From positions 1 to 64,000 of the forward strand of contig NZ_BBWZ01000013.1 in the NCBI RefSeq assembly GCF_001015055.1: a stretch of 64,000 nt of DNA, given 5' to 3'. Shown in pieces: positions 24,915 through 33,402 of the stretch (positions within the stretch are counted from its first letter, which is position 1; every line of letters begins with the position of its first letter). The translations under genes were made by a program, and so were the position numbers. The notes under the pieces are model-generated. The model had not been told where the DNA came from. It searched no databases and saw nothing but the letters and a program-made list of their open reading frames with translations. Source of the DNA: Aneurinibacillus tyrosinisolvens. Its GTDB lineage: Bacteria; Bacillota; Bacilli; Aneurinibacillales; Aneurinibacillaceae.

Positions 24915-26201
24915 ATGAATCAGTTAATAAATGAAGAAAAGAAGAAAACAGCAGCAGATGTACTATCCTTGATTCAGAATGGGGATGATATTATCGTTCC
25001 GCTGGCAAATGGGGAGCCGGTTGTACTTCTGGATACGATTGAAGAGAATGCTGAGCGCTGGACAGGCGTGCGGATTCATCAAATGCACGCTTTAAAAGAG
25101 CGTCCTTATATTCATGGCAAGTTCGGCAATCATCTGCGCCATGTCGCTTACTTCTTAAGCGGGGCGTCCCGTAAGGCGTTCCTGGCCGGAGAGTGTGAGC
25201 TTGTGCCAAATCATTTCCATGAAGTACCGCGCCTTATGCGGGAAACGACAAAGACCTCCCTTATTTTAGCCGCCGCGTCCCCGATGGATGAGCACGGGTA
25301 TTTCTCCCTCGGAACAAACGCGGATTATGTCGCTTCCTTTATTGGAAAAGCGCCATTCTTCCTTGAAGTCAACAAAAACATGCCTCGTACGTTTGGAGGC
25401 AATCAAATTCATATTAGCCAAATCGCCGGTTATATTGATGTGGATTATCCTCTCCATGAAGCAAAAGAACCTGTTATCACTGACATTGACCGGAAAATTG
25501 CAGCGAATGTCGTGGATCGAATTCCTGACAGCGCAACGCTTCAAGTAGGAATTGGGGCGATACCGAATGCGATTATCGGCTTCCTGGATAATCATAAAAA
25601 CATTGGAATTCACACAGAACTGCTCACAGACGGGCTTGTCGATCTGGCGGAGAAGGGCATTGTAAACGGGTTAGATAAATTTACCCATAAGGGGAAAATC
25701 GTCGGGACCTTCGCTCTTGGAAGTAAAAAGCTTTATGATTTTCTTGACGAGAATACGGGAGTAGAAATGCTTCCCGTCGATTATGTGAATGATCCGCGCG
25801 TGATTGGACAGGAGGAAAACATGATTTCGATTAATGCGACCACGGAAATTGATTTCCTCGGCCAGTGTGCGTCGGAAACCATTGCGGGGCGCTACTACAG
25901 TTCAAGTGGAGGACAGGCTGACTTCGCCAGGGGAGCCCGGTTTGCGAAAAATGGGAAGGGATTCATTTGCCTTCATTCGACAACGCGGGATGGCTCCATT
26001 TCCCGCATCCGGCCGCAATTAACGATCGGATCCGCTGTTACGACATCGAAGAATGACGTCGATCACATTGTGACGGAATATGGGGTTGCGGCTCTCCGTG
26101 GCAAGAGCATTTCCCAGCGCACACGGGAACTATTGGCGATTGCGCACCCCAAGTTCAAAGAAGAACTGGAGTTTGAAGCGAAAAAATTTGGTTTAATGTA
26201 A
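24915..26201 (+). CDS. Acetyl-CoA hydrolase/transferase family CoA-transferase
   Basis: A 428-residue class I CoA-transferase of the 4-hydroxybutyrate / butyryl-CoA:acetate group. The catalytic Glu is in GIHTELLTDG (about residue 234), and other conserved parts are LQVGIGAIPNAI, FALGSKKLYDFLD, SINATTEIDFLGQ and the C-terminal ITEYGVA-type motif (VTEYGVAALRGKS). It exchanges CoA between acyl-CoA and acetate or a related acid; the real substrate cannot be read from sequence. CGGAGGG precedes the ATG, and a terminator follows, so it is a single-gene unit. Confidence 0.9.
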   Translation: MNQLINEEKKKTAADVLSLIQNGDDIIVPLANGEPVVLLDTIEENAERWTGVRIHQMHALKERPYIHGKFGNHLRHVAYFLSGASRKAFLAGECELVPNHFHEVPRLMRETTKTSLILAAASPMDEHGYFSLGTNADYVASFIGKAPFFLEVNKNMPRTFGGNQIHISQIAGYIDVDYPLHEAKEPVITDIDRKIAANVVDRIPDSATLQVGIGAIPNAIIGFLDNHKNIGIHTELLTDGLVDLAEKGIVNGLDKFTHKGKIVGTFALGSKKLYDFLDENTGVEMLPVDYVNDPRVIGQEENMISINATTEIDFLGQCASETIAGRYYSSSGGQADFARGARFAKNGKGFICLHSTTRDGSISRIRPQLTIGSAVTTSKNDVDHIVTEYGVAALRGKSISQRTRELLAIAHPKFKEELEFEAKKFGLM

Positions 26202-26205
26202 AACG

Positions 26206-26230
26206 AAGCCCGGCCGGAAGCCGGGCTTTT
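26206..26230 (+). terminator. Terminator of the CoA-transferase gene
   Basis: AAGCCCGG at 26206-26213 pairs with CCGGGCTT at 26221-26228, then TT. Confidence 0.8.
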
Positions 26231-26309
26231 ACTCTGAATACGCATAGATCATATATGAAACAATACTAAAGGATTGACCTTCTTACCTCACGGAATGCTA
26301 ATCGTTTTG

Positions 26310-26561
26310 CTAATAAGAAGGTGAAGTAGTAACGACTTTCGCGGAATAGAAGCCGTTCCGGATCGGGTGTAAAATAAGTTTCCCTTCTCCCTTGGACAGC
26401 TGGCGCAAGACGATAGGAACATCCTCTTCGCTGATAATCGTTTCTGCTTCGTGGTACAAACGGTGCAAAAGCTCGCTATGGTGAGGGGGATGAATTTCCG
26501 GTAAACATTCGCAGTAATACGCATATAGACCGCAATGGGCACAGAAGAATTTAGTATCCAT
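26310..26561 (-). CDS. Small protein with a Cys cluster
   Basis: Not recognised. It encodes 83 residues starting MDTKFFCAHCGLYAYYCECL; the CxxC followed by CxC looks like a single zinc-binding knuckle. The rest is soluble with EEDVPIVLRQLSKGEGKLIL. GAAAGGGGC lies about 9 bases before the ATG at 26561. It is convergent to the CoA-transferase gene and divergent from the phosphatase gene. Confidence 0.65.
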   Translation of the reverse strand: MDTKFFCAHCGLYAYYCECLPEIHPPHHSELLHRLYHEAETIISEEDVPIVLRQLSKGEGKLILHPIRNGFYSAKVVTTSPSY

Positions 26562-26727
26562 GATTTATTGCCCCTTTCCCGATTTTAAGAATTTTCCGTC
26601 GTCGCTGTACCTTCATTATATCATGGGGAAAATAAGGGTAAATAAATAGTGAACGACTTTTATGAATATTTAGTAACAACATTCGACATAGACGGGCATT
26701 CTTCGTTTATAGCTGGGGGGAGTTTTC

Positions 26728-27270
26728 TTGAAAAGAGCCTTTTTTCTCGATCGGGACGGGGTAATCAACGACAATCCGCATCCCATCAATCACGTTAGCC
26801 AGTTTGTTTTTTTAGAAGGAGCCCTTGCTGCCATTCACACTCTGCATACGAAGGGGTACGAAGTATTTGTCGTTACAAACCAGGGAGGCGTCGGCCTTGG
26901 ATTCATGCAGCAAAAAGAGCTGGATGAAATTCATAACTATATGGAAGAGAAAATTAGAGAAGCGGGCGGCCACTTGACTGAAATCAGGGCCTGCACGCAC
27001 AAGCCAAAAGCGAAATGCGCCTGCAGAAAGCCGGAACCCGGGATGATGTTAGAGTTGATAGAACGCCACCAGATCGATGCGAGCCGCAGCTTTATGGTAG
27101 GGGATTTTTATACGGACGTACAAGCCGGGCACGCGGCTGGTTTGAAAACGATTTATATTGGTAAGGAAAGTATGAAAGGAAAACACCCACAGCCCGATTA
27201 TGTATTCAATTCCTTACAGGAAGCTGTCCGCTCCCTTGATCAATTAGAAAACGAGACACGTCAAAAATAA
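26728..27270 (+). CDS. HAD-IIIA family hydrolase, GmhB-like
   Basis: A 180-residue phosphatase of the GmhB (D-glycero-D-manno-heptose 1,7-bisphosphate 7-phosphatase) / histidinol-phosphatase type. It has the nucleophile motif FLDRDGVIN, VVTNQGGVG, the zinc loop C-x-H ... CACRKPEPGM and the last HAD motif MVGDFYTDVQAG. The TTG at 26728 is preceded by GGGGGGAG. In Gram-positive bacteria such enzymes may serve S-layer or glycoprotein heptose synthesis, but no related genes are nearby, so the substrate is open. Confidence 0.88.
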   Translation: MKRAFFLDRDGVINDNPHPINHVSQFVFLEGALAAIHTLHTKGYEVFVVTNQGGVGLGFMQQKELDEIHNYMEEKIREAGGHLTEIRACTHKPKAKCACRKPEPGMMLELIERHQIDASRSFMVGDFYTDVQAGHAAGLKTIYIGKESMKGKHPQPDYVFNSLQEAVRSLDQLENETRQK

Positions 27271-27342
27271 AGAGAACCTTTTCAAAAAATTAGGACTACT
27301 ATAATATTAAAGAAACGGCTTCACGAAAAGGGGAGAAAAGGA

Positions 27343-27540
27343 TTGAGCGAGAATACAGATTTATATGAGCGGTATAATAAGCTGCCAACGAGCGAATTGG
27401 AAGATATTTTATACGACATCGAAATGTCGGCGGCCTTAACGCTTGGAATGAATACGTATATTGAACTCCAGCACAAGCAGGCGCTCCGTAAAATACTAAA
27501 GGAGCGGGGCGTTGATGTCGGGCGGCTGCTGGGTGAATAA
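27343..27540 (+). CDS. Hypothetical 65-residue protein upstream of fumC
   Basis: Not recognised. Acidic, helical, soluble: DLYERYNKLPTSELEDILYD followed by ALTLGMNTYIELQHKQALRK. The TTG at 27343 has AAGGGGAG upstream. It ends 25 bases before fumC and shares its transcript, to judge by the absence of any terminator between them. Confidence 0.65.
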   Translation: MSENTDLYERYNKLPTSELEDILYDIEMSAALTLGMNTYIELQHKQALRKILKERGVDVGRLLGE

Positions 27541-27565
27541 ACGATAACAAAGGAGGGAAGCTCTC

Positions 27566-28948
27566 TTGACACAATTCCGGATTACACACGATACGCTCGG
27601 TGAAATTAAGGTGCCTGCCCACGTTTATTATGGTGCGCAAACGCAGCGGGCCGTTCAAAACTTCCCGATTAGCGGGCTGCGCCTGCCGCGTGCGTTCATT
27701 CGCGCGCAGGGGCTGATTAAATGGGCTGCGGCAAAGTCAAATACTGAATTAGGAGAGCTTCCGAAAGATGCCGGTGATGCCATCCAGCAAGCGGCAGACG
27801 AGGTCATTGAAGGAAAACTGGACGCGGAATTTGTGGTGGACGCATACCAGGCAGGAGCGGGAACCTCGCAAAATATGAACGCGAATGAGGTGATCGCCAG
27901 CAGGGCTTCCGAACTGCTTGGGGGAGAAAAAGGCGATTACAGCAAGGTCCACCCGAACGATCACGTCAACATGGCGCAGTCCACGAACGATACGATCCAT
28001 GTCGCGATTAACATCGCTGCGGCAGAGCGCGTGCAGCATGAACTTCTACCCGCGCTGGACCAGCTATGTGAGAGCTTTCAAAAAAAAGCGGAGGAATTCC
28101 ATTCCGTTATTAAATCCGGGCGGACCCACCTGCAGGATGCTGTCCCGATGCGGCTTGGGCAGGAGTTCGGCGGCTATGCGGCAACCTTGCAGGACAAGCG
28201 TGACTATATTGCCAGAGCGGCTGAGGCTCTCCTTGAAATCGGTCTGGGCGGCAATGCGGTTGGAACGGGGATTAATGCGCATCCTGAATACGCAGAACGG
28301 GCAATTCGTTACATAGCAGAGCGAACGGGCCTTGCGTTCAAGCCGGCTTCCCACCGCTTTATGTTTATGCAGAACACACATGCCGCCATTCGGGTAAGCG
28401 CAGCGATAAAAGAGCTGGCTCTGCACCTTATTAAAATAACGAGCGACATAAGGCTCCTCAGCTCCGGCCCGCGTACCGGCATCGCAGAACTGATACTTCC
28501 CGCTGTTCAGCCGGGCTCATCGATTATGCCCGGAAAGGTAAACCCGGTCATCCTTGAGATGATGTATATGATCTGCGCGCAGGTAATTGGAAACAACGAA
28601 ACGATTACCGTTGCCGGCATGGGAAGCCAGCTGGAGATTAACGTCATGATGCCGGTCATCGGCCACAATCTCCTCCAGTCTATCCACATCTTAAGCAGCG
28701 GAATGCGGGTGCTGGACGAGAAGTGCATACGCGGCATTACGGCGGATGAGGAGAGGTGCAGGGAACTCATGGAGAGAAGCCTGGCGCTCGCCACTTCCCT
28801 TAATCCGCTTATCGGCTATGAGAAGGCAGCCTCCATTGCGAAGGAAGCGTTCCGTACGAAGAAAACGGTCGGTGAAGTGGTGCGGGAGCAGGGTGAATTG
28901 AGTGCACAGGAGATTGCCCATGCGCTAAACCCTGAGAGGCTTGTATAA
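27566..28948 (+). CDS. fumC: Class II fumarate hydratase
   Basis: A 460-residue oxygen-stable fumarase that interconverts fumarate and malate in the citric acid cycle. The superfamily signature GSSIMPGKVNP is complete, with SGRTHLQDAVPM for substrate binding and the early DTLGEIKVPAHVYYGAQTQR block. Length matches the family. The TTG at 27566 with AAAGGAGGG upstream is used. The closest relatives outside the family, aspartase and argininosuccinate lyase, differ in these blocks. Confidence 0.96.
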   Translation: MTQFRITHDTLGEIKVPAHVYYGAQTQRAVQNFPISGLRLPRAFIRAQGLIKWAAAKSNTELGELPKDAGDAIQQAADEVIEGKLDAEFVVDAYQAGAGTSQNMNANEVIASRASELLGGEKGDYSKVHPNDHVNMAQSTNDTIHVAINIAAAERVQHELLPALDQLCESFQKKAEEFHSVIKSGRTHLQDAVPMRLGQEFGGYAATLQDKRDYIARAAEALLEIGLGGNAVGTGINAHPEYAERAIRYIAERTGLAFKPASHRFMFMQNTHAAIRVSAAIKELALHLIKITSDIRLLSSGPRTGIAELILPAVQPGSSIMPGKVNPVILEMMYMICAQVIGNNETITVAGMGSQLEINVMMPVIGHNLLQSIHILSSGMRVLDEKCIRGITADEERCRELMERSLALATSLNPLIGYEKAASIAKEAFRTKKTVGEVVREQGELSAQEIAHALNPERLV

Positions 28949-29034
28949 TGTAACGATACATTCTCGCTTTGCAGGTTTTGTGATAAGATAAGAAGCGATA
29001 GAAATAACTATATCCTGTAAAGGAGAAACGAGAT

Positions 29035-30138
29035 ATGTATCATCGTAAACAGACTAGACCGGTGAAGGTAGGGAATTTAACGATAGGCGGGAGCGATCAG
29101 GTCATCATTCAGAGCATGACGACGACGAAGACTGCAGATGTGAAAGCGACTGTCGAACAAATTCACAGACTGGAAGAAGCGGGCTGCCAAATCGTCCGTG
29201 TAACCGTTAATAATATGGAAGCAGCAGAGGCAATTAAAGAAATTAAGAAGCAAATTTCAATTCCGCTCGTTTCCGATATCCACTTTGATTATAAGCTTGC
29301 CTTGAAGGCAATTGAGAACGGTATTGATAAAGTACGCATTAACCCGGGGAATATCGGCAAGCGTGAAAAAGTAGAAGCGGTTGTGAAAGCATGCAAAGAT
29401 AATGGGGTTCCGATTCGAATCGGTGTCAACGCGGGCTCCCTGGAGAAGCATCTGCTGGACAAATACGGATATCCGACCGCGGATGCGATGGTGGAAAGTG
29501 CGCTGCACCACATTTCGATTCTTGAAGAACTGGACTTCCACGATATCATCGTCTCGCTTAAAGCTTCGAATGTTCCGCTGGCCATTGAAGCGTATCAAAA
29601 AGCGGCCGCCGCGTTCTCCTATCCGCTTCATCTAGGGATTACAGAGGCGGGGACATTATTTGCCGGAACGGTGAAAAGCGCTGCCGGGCTCGGTGCTCTT
29701 CTGTCCCAGGGAATCGGATCTACGATGCGTGTTTCGCTCAGTGCGGATCCGGTTGAAGAAATAAAGGTAGCACGGGAACTCCTTAAGACATTCGGCCTCG
29801 CATCGGATGCCGCGACCCTTATTTCCTGCCCGACGTGCGGCAGAATTGAAATTGACTTAATCTCAGTCGCGAATGAAATCGAGGATTATATCGCCACAGT
29901 TAAGGCACCGATTAAGGTCGCCGTGCTCGGCTGTGCTGTGAACGGGCCGGGAGAAGCGCGCGAGGCTGACATCGGAATTGCCGGAGCCAGAGGGGAAGGG
30001 CTTCTGTTTAAACACGGAGTGATTGCCCGCAAAATCCCGGAAGAGAGCCTTGTAGAGGAATTGAAAAAAGAAATTGATGAGTTGGCTGAGATTTACTATC
30101 GCACCGGCTCGCTGCCGGGGCATCCGGCCCATACGTAA
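29035..30138 (+). CDS. ispG: 4-hydroxy-3-methylbut-2-enyl diphosphate synthase
   Basis: The 367-residue IspG (GcpE) iron-sulfur enzyme of the MEP isoprenoid pathway; it converts MEcPP to HMBPP. The cluster ligands are in [13 protein letters not shown] and [20 protein letters not shown], and the TIM-barrel part has [12 protein letters not shown] and [23 protein letters not shown] precedes the ATG. Length is the usual ~370 residues, and a terminator follows. Confidence 0.97.
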   Translation: MYHRKQTRPVKVGNLTIGGSDQVIIQSMTTTKTADVKATVEQIHRLEEAGCQIVRVTVNNMEAAEAIKEIKKQISIPLVSDIHFDYKLALKAIENGIDKVRINPGNIGKREKVEAVVKACKDNGVPIRIGVNAGSLEKHLLDKYGYPTADAMVESALHHISILEELDFHDIIVSLKASNVPLAIEAYQKAAAAFSYPLHLGITEAGTLFAGTVKSAAGLGALLSQGIGSTMRVSLSADPVEEIKVARELLKTFGLASDAATLISCPTCGRIEIDLISVANEIEDYIATVKAPIKVAVLGCAVNGPGEAREADIGIAGARGEGLLFKHGVIARKIPEESLVEELKKEIDELAEIYYRTGSLPGHPAHT

Positions 30139-30175
30139 ACACTTTCTGCTGCAAAAAATAAATAACCGTTTTGGA

Positions 30176-30206
30176 AAAAGCATCCTTAGAGTAGGATGCT
30201 TTTTTG
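30176..30206 (+). terminator. Terminator of ispG
   Basis: AAGCATCCT at 30178-30186 pairs with AGGATGCTT at 30193-30201, with TTTT after. Confidence 0.88.
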
Positions 30207-30317
30207 CGTGGCAATGTAGGTTTAACATGTTTCCTGTAGATTTCTGTTGTTCGGCCGTAAACTAGAAACAGAAACATAACAATATGTTAACGAAAAAATA
30301 ATGAAAGCGGTGACATA

Positions 30318-31604
30318 ATGAAAAAATTTGGCCTTGTTGGACAAATCCTTATCGGGTTAGCCCTCGGTATTGCGGTTGGGGCTTTCTTCTATGGAAACCC
30401 GAAGGTAGAGGAAATCCTGCAGCCAATCGGAACGATTTTTATTCATTTGATTAAAATGATCGTTGTACCGATTGTTATTTCTACCCTCATCGTTGGCGTT
30501 GCCGGTGTCGGTGACGTAAAGAAGCTGGGGAAACTCGGCGGAAAAACCATCCTTTATTTCGAAATTGTAACGACACTTGCTATCATTATCGGATTGCTTG
30601 TGGCAAATATTTTCCATCCGGGTACTGGAGTGGATATGAGCCACCTTGCGAAGGGGGATATAAGCAAGTATGTAGCGACGACTACGGAGACAAAATCTCA
30701 TGGTTTCTCCGATACGCTCGTTAACATTGTACCGACGAACATTGTAGAATCGATGGCGAAGGCGGACATGCTGGCCATCATTTTCTTTTCCGTTATCTTT
30801 GGCCTTGGTTTGGCCAAGCTCGGCGATAAAGGACAGCCGTTGTTAACCTTCTTCCAGCTGGTTGCGGACACGATGTTTAATGTAACAAATATGATTATGC
30901 GTTTTGCTCCGTTTGGTGTTTTTGCCTTGATTGGTGTAACAGTATCCAAGTTCGGTATTGCTTCGCTGCTGCCGCTGGGAAAACTGATTATTGTCGTATA
31001 CGCTACAATGTTATTCTTCATTATCGTTGTACTCGGACTCATTTCGAAATGGGCGGGTGTGAATATTTTCCACCTCTTTAGCGTGTTAAAGGAAGAGCTG
31101 TTGCTTGCCTATTCGACAGCCAGCAGTGAATCCGTATTGCCCCGGATTATGGAGAAGCTTGAAAAATTGGGATGCCCGAAGGCGGTTACCTCCTTTGTTA
31201 TCCCAACAGGGTATTCGTTTAATCTGGACGGAAGTACCCTGTATCAGGCGCTTGCTGCGATTTTTATTGCGCAGATGTACGGGATTCACCTTTCTATCGG
31301 ACAGCAGATTACACTGATGCTTGTCCTGATGCTTACTTCCAAGGGGATCGCCGGCGTACCGGGGGTATCCTTCGTTGTTCTGCTTGCCACGCTTGGTTCT
31401 GTAGGAATTCCGCTTGAAGGACTTGCTTTCATTGCCGGAATTGACAGGCTGCTCGATATGGCCCGCACGGTCGTAAACGTAGTAGGAAACAGTGTTGCTG
31501 CCATCGTCATGTCAAAGTCAGAAGGACAGTTTAATAAAGAGAAAGCGCAGGAATATATTAGAACTGTCCAGGTGAATTCAAAAACAACCATACAGAATCA
31601 CTAA
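30318..31604 (+). CDS. Dicarboxylate/amino acid:cation symporter (GltT/GltP type)
   Basis: A 428-residue DAACS-family membrane transporter for glutamate and aspartate, driven by sodium or protons. Eight membrane segments plus the two re-entrant loops are evident; signature parts are the serine-rich STASSESVLPRIMEKL loop, the PTGYSFNLDGS motif and the C-terminal IDRLLDMARTVVNVVGN segment with the substrate-binding Asp and Arg. CGGTGACATA precedes the ATG. Flanked by terminators on both sides, so a single-gene unit. Confidence 0.93.
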   Translation: MKKFGLVGQILIGLALGIAVGAFFYGNPKVEEILQPIGTIFIHLIKMIVVPIVISTLIVGVAGVGDVKKLGKLGGKTILYFEIVTTLAIIIGLLVANIFHPGTGVDMSHLAKGDISKYVATTTETKSHGFSDTLVNIVPTNIVESMAKADMLAIIFFSVIFGLGLAKLGDKGQPLLTFFQLVADTMFNVTNMIMRFAPFGVFALIGVTVSKFGIASLLPLGKLIIVVYATMLFFIIVVLGLISKWAGVNIFHLFSVLKEELLLAYSTASSESVLPRIMEKLEKLGCPKAVTSFVIPTGYSFNLDGSTLYQALAAIFIAQMYGIHLSIGQQITLMLVLMLTSKGIAGVPGVSFVVLLATLGSVGIPLEGLAFIAGIDRLLDMARTVVNVVGNSVAAIVMSKSEGQFNKEKAQEYIRTVQVNSKTTIQNH

Positions 31605-31610
31605 CAGAAC

Positions 31611-31645
31611 AGAAACCCCCGTCGGTTAGAACGGGGGTTTCTGCT
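31611..31645 (+). terminator. Terminator of the glutamate symporter gene
   Basis: AGAAACCCCCGT at 31611-31622 pairs with ACGGGGGTTTCT at 31631-31642, a 12-bp perfect stem. Confidence 0.85.
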
Positions 31646-31709
31646 TTGTCTGGCTGTAAGACTCAAAGTGTTATTTGAAGTTTTGGTGTATTTACCTCCT
31701 GGGAAAAAA

Positions 31710-31740
31710 GACAAAACAAAACCCCCGGAATGCCGGGGGT
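31710..31740 (-). terminator. Terminator of the cold-shock gene
   Basis: ACCCCCGG at 31721-31728 and CCGGGGGT at 31733-31740; on the minus strand the stem is followed by TTTTGTTTTGTC. Confidence 0.85.
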
Positions 31741-31765
31741 AGGGGTAACTGATTACGTATACGGT

Positions 31766-31966
31766 TTACAGCCTGGTAACGTTGGAAGCTTGAGGACCAC
31801 GGTCGCCCTGTGTAATTTCAAAACGGACTCTTTGTCCTTCGTCGAGCGATTTGAATCCTTCGCCCTGGATAGCTGAGAAGTGGACGAATACGTCTTCTCC
31901 GCCCTCGACTTCGATAAAGCCAAAACCTTTGTCTGCATTAAACCATTTTACTGTACCTTCTTGCAT
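31766..31966 (-). CDS. Cold shock protein, CspB-like
   Basis: A 66-residue single-strand nucleic-acid chaperone. RNP1 (KGFGFIEV) and RNP2 (VFVHFSAI) are complete, and it starts [14 protein letters not shown]. The frame is open further upstream, but AGGAGGTAATTTATTTT places the start at 31966. Family members stabilise mRNA at low temperature and in stationary phase. The ~200-base divergent spacer to the pseudokinase gene carries an inverted repeat. Confidence 0.95.
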   Translation of the reverse strand: MQEGTVKWFNADKGFGFIEVEGGEDVFVHFSAIQGEGFKSLDEGQRVRFEITQGDRGPQASNVTRL

Positions 31967-32039
31967 AAAATAAATTACCTCCTGAATGCATGTTCGTATG
32001 CTATACTTGAATGTGCCATACTGCTTTATGTAAGCGGTA

Positions 32040-32058
32040 TTGTGAAAATGTTTCACAA
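32040..32058. promoter_or_regulatory. Perfect inverted repeat between csp and pseudokinase genes
   Basis: TTGTGAAA-ATG-TTTCACAA, arms of 8 bases with a 3-base spacer. It resembles operators of Rex or Crp/Fnr proteins, but the half-site spacing is one base longer than either consensus. It lies in the divergent promoter region, 74 bases from the csp start and about 110 from the pseudokinase start. Confidence 0.45.
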
Positions 32059-32169
32059 ATTTTCCTGGCACAAACAGCATATCATTGTACTATTGGGGCT
32101 GTCAAATTCGCTCCGGAAAAGAAAAGGGCGCAACTCCGGAGTAAATAATGAAATAAAGGATTTGGTGGT

Positions 32170-33318
32170 ATGATCAAAAAAGGATTGTATGACAGGTACG
32201 TACCGGATGTGAACATTCACTCCGACAACATGGGGAATATCCATCGAGGCCATGATAGCCTTCTAAAGAGGGACATCCTCATCTATAGAGAGCCTTGGAA
32301 ACCGTCTGACAGTAAGAAGCATAGCAGCGAACCGAAGGAAAATGGTGTAAGATTCACCGGTCAGCCATTCGTGCTGCAAATTCTTGATCGCGGAGTAGAA
32401 GAGCAAGAAAACTACTACGTGCTTGAATACATTCCGGGCTTATTGCTAAAGGATGCGGTAAACGAGAAGAAGCTATCGCTCAAAGAGACGCTTGGCATGG
32501 CAGTCCAGTTTGTCCAAATGCTGGAAGAAGCCAGGCGGGATGGACTGCGGGGGATTGTCCTTTCGGAAACGAACCTCTGGCTTACGGAGGAAGGAGAGGT
32601 TAAGCTTATCAATTCCTGGACAACTAGGTCTGGGCAAACAAAGGAAGTTGAAGGCATCCTCCGGCTTATGCACTTTATGATGTTCGGACAGGTGGAAATT
32701 CGTCTGCCGGTTTTGCAGGTCATTGAAGAAATCGCCCTCTCATTTCAGGGGAACCCATATATTGTAAGGAAATCGTTAAAAGCAATGATCCGCAGGGAAG
32801 AGAAAAAATCAAGTGAGCGGTATGAGGAAATGCTCAAGCAAACGCTAGAGGATTTTACGTCATTGTATCAATATGTAAAACGCAACCAGGTTACAACCGT
32901 ACGGAAGGAAGCGCAGGATCCCGCCTTTGAGGCGGTAGAAGAGATACCAGGTCCGGCGTGGTATAGGACGAAGAAACTGCCTGTGAAGTACCTTGCCATC
33001 ATTGGGCTTCTTATCGTTATTTCGATGACTGCATTTTCGTTTTTCAGCAGCGATAAAGGGCAGACATCGGGCTCCGCGGCAGCGGTAACGGACACAGGAG
33101 GACCCGTGCAGGAGAAAAAAGCAACCGGGATCGAGGTGCCGGACGTATCCGGGCTTTCCCTGGAGGAGGCCGGCAGCAAGCTGGACGCGGCGGGAGTACG
33201 TTATAAATATTATCTGGAATCTTCGATTCGAAAGAAGGGCACGGTGTTGAAACAAAGCCCTGGAGCCGGTGAGTTTGTACGCCGTACGGATATTGTGTCG
33301 TTATGGGTAAGCGAGTGA
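32170..33318 (+). CDS. Membrane pseudokinase with a single PASTA domain
   Basis: A 382-residue protein laid out like PrkC (N-terminal kinase fold, one membrane segment at about 274-293, extracellular PASTA domain at about 320-381) but with the kinase degenerate. Where HRDLKPxN is expected it has GIVLSETNLWLTEEGEVKLI, and the DFG position reads NSW, so catalytic and metal-binding Asp are missing. The glycine loop is also absent. The PASTA part has VPDVSGLSLEEAGSKL. AAGGATTTGGTGGT precedes the ATG. It probably senses muropeptides or lipid II and acts by binding, not phosphorylation; that is inference. Confidence 0.8.
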   Translation: MIKKGLYDRYVPDVNIHSDNMGNIHRGHDSLLKRDILIYREPWKPSDSKKHSSEPKENGVRFTGQPFVLQILDRGVEEQENYYVLEYIPGLLLKDAVNEKKLSLKETLGMAVQFVQMLEEARRDGLRGIVLSETNLWLTEEGEVKLINSWTTRSGQTKEVEGILRLMHFMMFGQVEIRLPVLQVIEEIALSFQGNPYIVRKSLKAMIRREEKKSSERYEEMLKQTLEDFTSLYQYVKRNQVTTVRKEAQDPAFEAVEEIPGPAWYRTKKLPVKYLAIIGLLIVISMTAFSFFSSDKGQTSGSAAAVTDTGGPVQEKKATGIEVPDVSGLSLEEAGSKLDAAGVRYKYYLESSIRKKGTVLKQSPGAGEFVRRTDIVSLWVSE

Positions 33319-33340
33319 AAATAGACAGAATGTTATTTAA

Positions 33341-33369
33341 AAATAGCACGTAATGTGCTATTTTTTTTT
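33341..33369 (+). terminator. Terminator of the pseudokinase gene
   Basis: AAATAGCAC at 33341-33349 pairs with GTGCTATTT at 33355-33363, then a run of T to 33369. Confidence 0.88.
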
Positions 33370-33402
33370 AGTAAGGAAAAAGAAAATAGTGGGAGGGGAA
33401 GC

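Noticed and set aside
32040-32058. Naming the inverted repeat as a Rex or Fnr site
   Set aside because: The spacing between conserved half-sites is one base too long for either consensus, so only an unassigned operator is claimed.
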